Shown here one piece after another: positions 59,737 through 64,000 of a stretch of DNA of 64,000 nucleotides (its first letter is position 1; each line of letters opens with the position of its first letter). The notes below the pieces were generated by a model. That model worked only from the letters and a program-made list of their open reading frames with translations. It had not been told where the DNA came from and made no database searches. The position numbers were made by a program, and so were the translations under genes. This stretch comes from Fen-1273 sp963748405 (lineage in GTDB: Bacteria; Bacteroidota; Ignavibacteria; UBA10030; UBA6906), in NCBI GenBank assembly GCA_963748405.1, contig CAVVIT010000008.1:372001-436000 (forward strand), given 5' to 3'.

Positions 59737-62160
59737 ATGAAAGGGACAAAGGTGACTGCAGAGAACATCGCCGCTGAAACTGAGATGAATACGACGGACA
59801 AACCACTGCCGCTTGATTTGCTGCGAAAGATGGACGCGTACTGGCGCGCCGCAAATTATCTGTCTGTAGGCCAGATTTATTTGTACGACAATCCGTTGTT
59901 AAAGGAGCCGCTGAAACTCTCGCACGTGAAGCCGACATTGCTCGGGCACTGGGGGACGACGCCGGGGCAGAACTTCATTTACGTGCATCTGAACCGGGTT
60001 ATCAGGAAATATGACCTGAACATGATCTACATCGCCGGTCCCGGGCACGGCGGCCCTGCGCTGGTGGGCAACACGTACCTCGAAGGCACGTATAGTGAGA
60101 TCTATCCGAACATCAGCCGGGACGAAGCCGGACTGAAGAAGCTGTTCACCCAGTTCTCCTTCCCCGGAGGGATTCCCAGCCACGTCTCACCGGAGTGTCC
60201 GGGTTCGATTCACGAAGGCGGCGAGCTGGGATATTCACTCAGCCATGCCTTCGGGGCCGTGTTCGACAGTCCGGAACTGGTCGTTGCCTGCGTCATCGGT
60301 GACGGCGAGGCGGAGACGGGCCCGCTGGCAACGGCATGGCACTCCAATAAATTCCTCAACCCGGTCACCGACGGAGCCGTGCTCCCTATCCTGCATCTGA
60401 ACGGCTACAAAATAGCCAACCCGACGGTCTTTGCCCGCATCGAACATGAGGAATTGGAGCAGTTTCTGAGAGGGTGCGGCTGGACCCCCTACTTTGTTGA
60501 AGGCGATGAGCCGGAAACGATGCATCAACTCATGGCCGGGGCCCTGGAAAAGGTCATCGGAGACATCCGGCGAATTCAGGAGAATGCACGGAACAAGAAC
60601 GACGCCTCCCGGCCGCGCTGGCCGATGATCGTCTTGAAGTCACCCAAGGGCTGGACAGGCCCGAAAGTCGTGGACGGCCTGCAAATTGAGGGGACGTTCC
60701 GGGCACACCAGGTGCCGCTTCTTGTGGATGCCGATCATCCGGGTCATCTCGCTCAGCTGGAAACCTGGATGAAGAGCTACAGGCCGGAAGAACTGTTTGA
60801 TCAGGAAGGCCGGCTCATGCCTGAACTGGCCGCGCTGGCGCCTGAAGGGGACCGGCGGATGGGTGCCAATCCGCACGCCAATGGCGGGCTGCTGCTGCGC
60901 GATTTGATTATGCCCGACTTCCTGAAGTACGCGGTGAACGTGCCGTCACCGGGATCAGTCGAGGCCGCCGACACGCATGTGCTCGGGGAATTCCTGCGCG
61001 ATGTCACAAGGCTCAACAAGGAGCAACGGAATTTCCGGATCTTCGGTCCCGACGAGACGCTATCCAATCGATTGAACGCCGTCCTCGAGGTCACAAACAG
61101 GCAGTGGGAAGCACGGACGCAGGGGAACGATGAGTTTCTTGCGCCGGAAGGCCAGGTCATGGAGATGTTGAGCGAGCATCAGTGCGAAGGGTGGCTCGAA
61201 GGGTACCTGCTGACGGGCCGGCATGGACTTTTCAATTGTTACGAAGCGTTCATTCATATCATCGATTCGATGTTTAACCAGCACGCCAAGTGGCTGAAAG
61301 TCACCGCGACGCTCCCCTGGCGGAGGAAAATCGCATCGCTGAATTACCTGCTTGCCTCTCACGTCTGGCAGCAGGCTCATAACGGCTTCACGCATCAGGA
61401 CCCCGGCTTCATCGATCATGTGGTGAACAAGAAGGCATCAATCGTGCGCGTGTACCTTCCGCCGGATGCCAACTGCCTGCTCTCGGTCTGGAACCATTGT
61501 CTTCGCAGCCGGCATTACGTCAATGTCGTGGTCGCGGGGAAGTACCTCGCCCCCCAGTGGTTGACCATGGATGCCGCGGTCGAGCATTGCGCGCAGGGGA
61601 TCGGCATCTGGCACTGGGCCGGCACCGACGGGGGCGGCGAACCGGACGTGGTGATGGCCTGCTGCGGCGACGTACCGACGCTCGAGACGCTGGCCGCAGT
61701 CTCCATCCTCCGCCGCCACCTTCCCGATCTGCAAGTCCGTGTGATCAATGTCGTCGATCTGATGAAACTGGAGCCGGATACGGAACATCCGCACGGGCTG
61801 AGCGATCGGGACTTCGACGCACTCTTCACAAAAGACAAACCGATCGTCTTCGCGTTCCACGGCTACCCGTGGTTGATCCACCGGCTGACCTACCGCCGCA
61901 CAAATCACGACAACATGCATGTTCGCGGCTACAAGGAAGAGGGGACGATCACGACGACATTCGACATGACGGTCTTGAACGACCTTGACAGGTTCCATCT
62001 GGTTCAGGATGTGATCAACCGGCTGCCGAATCCGGGAGCGAAAGGCGCCGCGCTGAAGCGGATGGTTCAGGACAAGCTCGTCGAACACAAGCTGTACATC
62101 GACAGGCACGGCGAGGACATGCCGGAAATCCGAAACTGGAAGTGGGATGGCCCCGCATGA
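59737..62160 (+). CDS. xfp: Xylulose 5-phosphate/fructose 6-phosphate phosphoketolase
   Basis: 807 residues from the ATG at 59737. Thiamine diphosphate enzyme with the phosphoketolase blocks LLGHWGTTPGQNF, GPGHGGPALVGNTYLEG, GIPSHVSPECPGSIHEGGELGYSLSHAFGA and the cofactor motif GDGEAETGPLATAWHSNKF; the C-terminal ANHD-like block is YRRTNHDNMHVRGYKEEG. It splits xylulose 5-phosphate or fructose 6-phosphate with phosphate to acetyl phosphate plus glyceraldehyde 3-phosphate or erythrose 4-phosphate. Directly downstream of acetate kinase; overlaps the aldolase remnant by 4 bases. Confidence 0.96.
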   Translation: MKGTKVTAENIAAETEMNTTDKPLPLDLLRKMDAYWRAANYLSVGQIYLYDNPLLKEPLKLSHVKPTLLGHWGTTPGQNFIYVHLNRVIRKYDLNMIYIAGPGHGGPALVGNTYLEGTYSEIYPNISRDEAGLKKLFTQFSFPGGIPSHVSPECPGSIHEGGELGYSLSHAFGAVFDSPELVVACVIGDGEAETGPLATAWHSNKFLNPVTDGAVLPILHLNGYKIANPTVFARIEHEELEQFLRGCGWTPYFVEGDEPETMHQLMAGALEKVIGDIRRIQENARNKNDASRPRWPMIVLKSPKGWTGPKVVDGLQIEGTFRAHQVPLLVDADHPGHLAQLETWMKSYRPEELFDQEGRLMPELAALAPEGDRRMGANPHANGGLLLRDLIMPDFLKYAVNVPSPGSVEAADTHVLGEFLRDVTRLNKEQRNFRIFGPDETLSNRLNAVLEVTNRQWEARTQGNDEFLAPEGQVMEMLSEHQCEGWLEGYLLTGRHGLFNCYEAFIHIIDSMFNQHAKWLKVTATLPWRRKIASLNYLLASHVWQQAHNGFTHQDPGFIDHVVNKKASIVRVYLPPDANCLLSVWNHCLRSRHYVNVVVAGKYLAPQWLTMDAAVEHCAQGIGIWHWAGTDGGGEPDVVMACCGDVPTLETLAAVSILRRHLPDLQVRVINVVDLMKLEPDTEHPHGLSDRDFDALFTKDKPIVFAFHGYPWLIHRLTYRRTNHDNMHVRGYKEEGTITTTFDMTVLNDLDRFHLVQDVINRLPNPGAKGAALKRMVQDKLVEHKLYIDRHGEDMPEIRNWKWDGPA

Positions 62161-62730
62161 ACGCGCAGGTGCTTGTAGAGACGGCGGGGGCGCTGGTCGC
62201 CGGCGACAGGGGGCTGCTGGCGATGGATGAAAGCAATCCAACCTGCAACAAACGATTTGAGGACCTGGGGATCCCCCGGAACGAGTCGACCCGGCGCGCG
62301 TACCGGGAGTTGATCGTGACGACGCCCGGTCTGAGTGAGAGCATAAGCGGGGCGATCCTTTACGACGAGACGATCCGCCAGCAGACAAAAGATGGTACTC
62401 CCTTCGTCAAAGTCATTGCCGACGCGGGAATCATCCCCGGCCGGGGTTGCCTCGATGCAAATGCGCATGCATTGGCTCGTTATGCCGCGTTATGCCAGGA
62501 AGTCGGACTGGTCCCGGTCGTCGAGCCGGAAGTGCTCATGGACGGAGGGCATTCCCTGGGCGTTGGCTTTTTCGTTCGCCCGCGCCATCCAGCAGCCGGC
62601 TCTGGAGATCTGGGCGGGCTAAGAAGCCAACGTGCCGGCGGCGCAAAATGCTCTGTTGCATCGAGCGAGGTGCAACCAGGCTGCCCGCCGCGGCCAGTAC
62701 AATGCCGCAATGGAGAGAATACGTGTATGA
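62157..62730 (+). pseudogene. Decayed class I fructose-bisphosphate aldolase
   Basis: The first 133 or so codons, starting at an ATG overlapping the phosphoketolase stop, read as class I aldolase (GDRGLLAMDESNPTCNKRF, ISGAILYDETIRQQTKDG, PVVEPEVLMDGGHS). Near 62549-62562 the matching sequence jumps to the C-terminal part of the same family in another frame (FSFARAIQQPALEIWAG, then ANVPAAQNALLHRARCNQAARR...QYNAAMERIR). So about 140-150 internal residues are missing, the frame is shifted, and the C-terminal part carries an in-frame TAA at 62620-62622. The original gene would have made a roughly 340-residue enzyme; this one cannot. Confidence 0.85.
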
Positions 62731-62752
62731 CAAATAACACTTCAGGGATCCA

Positions 62753-62965
62753 ATGAACGAGAGGAAGAACGGTCACCACGTGTATGGGGGGACGGAGAGT
62801 GCCCTCGCTCAAGAAACCCATTCACCGTACTGGAAACGTGCACATCGTGACTGGCGTATCTGGGTCGCCGTGCTGTTGATGATTGCGGGCATGGTTGTCT
62901 ATGTGATGAGCGAGGATCTGTCATCGCGGCCTCTCAACCGGCCGCCCCCGTCAGGCTCAAATTGA
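62753..62965 (+). CDS. Small one-helix membrane protein
   Basis: 70 residues with AGGGA upstream of the ATG. One hydrophobic helix (WIWVAVLLMIAGMVVYVMSEDL) lies after an Arg-rich segment. No family recognised. It stands 31 bases before the P-type ATPase gene and could be a small subunit or regulator of it, or the gene may be unrelated. Confidence 0.6.
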   Translation: MNERKNGHHVYGGTESALAQETHSPYWKRAHRDWRIWVAVLLMIAGMVVYVMSEDLSSRPLNRPPPSGSN

Positions 62966-62996
62966 AGTAATGTGCCAGAGAGCAGAGAGGATGCCC

Positions 62997-64000
62997 ATGA
63001 TCAAACCAGATGCGGACCGGGGCGCGGCTCCCGAATCGAAGCCCGATGCAAAGGAGGATTTGAAATCCCTGCCGATGCAGGAAGTGGAGAAGAAACTCGG
63101 TTCGTCGTCCGACGGCCTCACGCAGGCCGAGGCGGAGAAACGGTTTGCCCGGTACGGGCCGAACGAGATCGAAGAAAAGAAAACCAATGCCTTCCTGAAA
63201 TTCCTCGGCTATTTCTGGGGCCCCATTCCGTGGATGATCGAAGCGGCCGTCGTCCTCTCTGCGGCAGCCCGGCATTGGCCTGATTTCTTCATCATTCTCG
63301 TATTGCTTCTTGCCAACGCAATTGTCGGATTCTGGGAGGAACGCCAGGCCGGCAGCGCCATTGCCGCCCTGAAGGCCCAGCTGGCGATCAAGGCCCGGGT
63401 AAAACGGGACGGAAAGTGGGTCACCCCGCCGTCGCGTGAGCTTGTGCCTGGCGACGTCATCCGGCTGCGCCTGGGCGACATTGTGCCGGCGGATGCGCGC
63501 CTGCTGGATGGCGATCCGGTGGAGGTGGATCAGTCGGCGTTGACGGGCGAATCGTTGCCCGTCACGCGCAAACCCGGGGAGGCGGTGTTTTCTGGTTCGA
63601 TTATCCGACAGGGGGAGATCGGGGCGCTCGTCTACGCCACGGGTGCAAACACCTACTTCGGCAAGACGGCGCAACTGGTACAGGAGTCGCACACGGTCAG
63701 CCATTTTCAAAAGGCGGTTCTGAGGATCGGCAATTACCTGATCATACTGGCGGTGGCGCTGGTGGCGGTGATTATTGCCGTCGCGGTATTCCGCGGCGAC
63801 CCGATCCTCACGACGTTGCAGTTCGCCCTGGTGTTGACCGTTGCCGCGATTCCAGTGGCGATGCCGACGGTGTTGTCGGTGACGATGGCGGTCGGCGCGC
63901 GCCTGCTCGCCAGGAAAAAGGCTATCGTAAGCAAGCTGGTGGCCATCGAGGAACTGGCGGGCGTGGACATCCTGTGCGCGGATAAGACCGGCACACTGAC
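62997..64000 (+). CDS. P-type (IIIA, H+-ATPase-like) cation pump, 3' end cut by the window
   Basis: The frame is open from the ATG at 62997 (GAGAGG six bases upstream; an ATG at 62991 is also in frame) to the end of the window, about 334 residues. Visible are a cation-transporter N-terminal domain (GLTQAEAEKRFARYGPNEI), the actuator with TGES (DQSALTGESLPVT), the helix-4 segment AIPVAMPTVLSVT and the phosphorylation motif DKTGTL at the very end. The PVAMPTVL stretch and overall length are typical of plasma-membrane type IIIA proton pumps. It would use ATP to export protons; the end of the gene is not visible. Confidence 0.92.
   Translation, partial: MIKPDADRGAAPESKPDAKEDLKSLPMQEVEKKLGSSSDGLTQAEAEKRFARYGPNEIEEKKTNAFLKFLGYFWGPIPWMIEAAVVLSAAARHWPDFFIILVLLLANAIVGFWEERQAGSAIAALKAQLAIKARVKRDGKWVTPPSRELVPGDVIRLRLGDIVPADARLLDGDPVEVDQSALTGESLPVTRKPGEAVFSGSIIRQGEIGALVYATGANTYFGKTAQLVQESHTVSHFQKAVLRIGNYLIILAVALVAVIIAVAVFRGDPILTTLQFALVLTVAAIPVAMPTVLSVTMAVGARLLARKKAIVSKLVAIEELAGVDILCADKTGTL

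Noticed and set aside
62392..62622. Separate 76-codon gene in the aldolase region
   Set aside because: Its C-terminal half is the displaced C-terminal part of the same aldolase; it is part of the pseudogene.
1..64000. CRISPR arrays, tRNA, rRNA, transposases, phage genes
   Set aside because: No regularly spaced repeats, no tRNA-like cloverleaf and no transposase, integrase or phage motif was seen in the translated frames. The arsenic operon and phosphoketolase cassette look acquired, but no mobility gene or attachment site flanks them in the window.

Overview
The window is a GC-rich (about 60%), densely coded bacterial segment with 55 protein genes (two cut by the window edges, one a pseudogene), two candidate leader ORFs and no rRNA, tRNA, CRISPR array or transposase that I can see. 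The first gene ends in a type IX secretion sorting domain with the signature YPNPFNPST, and there are several YCF48/BNR/VPS10-type propellers, a GWxTD protein, GxGYxYP proteins and RhaT. These point to the FCB superphylum, most likely a high-GC Ignavibacteria/Chlorobi-related lineage. Against true Bacteroidetes, most genes have clear Shine-Dalgarno sequences and many upstream regions carry an ordinary TTGACA-17-TATAAT-like promoter. The lineage is inference.

Layout. 0-8.3 kb: end of a T9SS propeller protein, a TerC membrane protein coupled to a polysaccharide deacetylase, the cytochrome bd oxidase operon cydAB (minus strand), a GNAT acetyltransferase, a small membrane protein, an exported alpha/beta hydrolase and a PhyH-type dioxygenase. 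8.3-17.4 kb: a 1096-residue exported propeller protein, DinB, a Blc lipocalin, a methyltransferase, a TPR/GWxTD protein, and an unusual THEP1-like NTPase fused to a membrane domain. 17.4-20 kb (minus): sugar epimerase-like TIM barrel, DUF6789-like membrane protein, a CxxC thioredoxin-like protein and a Crp/Fnr regulator.

20-31.8 kb is mainly a carbohydrate region: a coupled trio of GxGYxYP genes in which one protein is a two-domain fusion and the other two look like the same domains as separate genes, then YjbQ, a membrane-tethered transglutaminase and a VOC protein; next an arabinose/fucose isomerase-like gene divergent from a RhaT transporter with a shared dyad in the control region, and an exported GH27 alpha-galactosidase. 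31.9-41.9 kb: M16 and M28 peptidases, an esterase, an aldo/keto reductase, a cytochrome c plus cupredoxin operon with its own promoter, long leader and terminator, and an N-acyl-D-amino-acid deacylase-like protein. 41.9-44.1 kb: an octaheme HAO-like cytochrome c with an eight-helix membrane partner. 44.2-49.1 kb: ECF-like sigma factor, ARPP-1 protein, and two propeller proteins.

49.1-52.3 kb is a complete arsenic operon (arsR-arsM-arsN2-arsC-acr3, minus strand) whose promoter is overlapped by a perfect 13-bp inverted repeat, the likely ArsR operator. 52.5-64 kb is a plus-strand cassette: phosphoglucomutase, alpha-glucan phosphorylase, CBS-type M50 protease, HAD hydrolase, acetate kinase, phosphoketolase, a decayed class I fructose-bisphosphate aldolase, a one-helix protein and a P-type H+-ATPase-like pump. 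Read together it would convert stored glucan to sugar phosphate, acetyl phosphate, acetate and ATP, with the pump as a consumer of that ATP. Its gene content and texture suggest that it and the arsenic operon are acquired modules.
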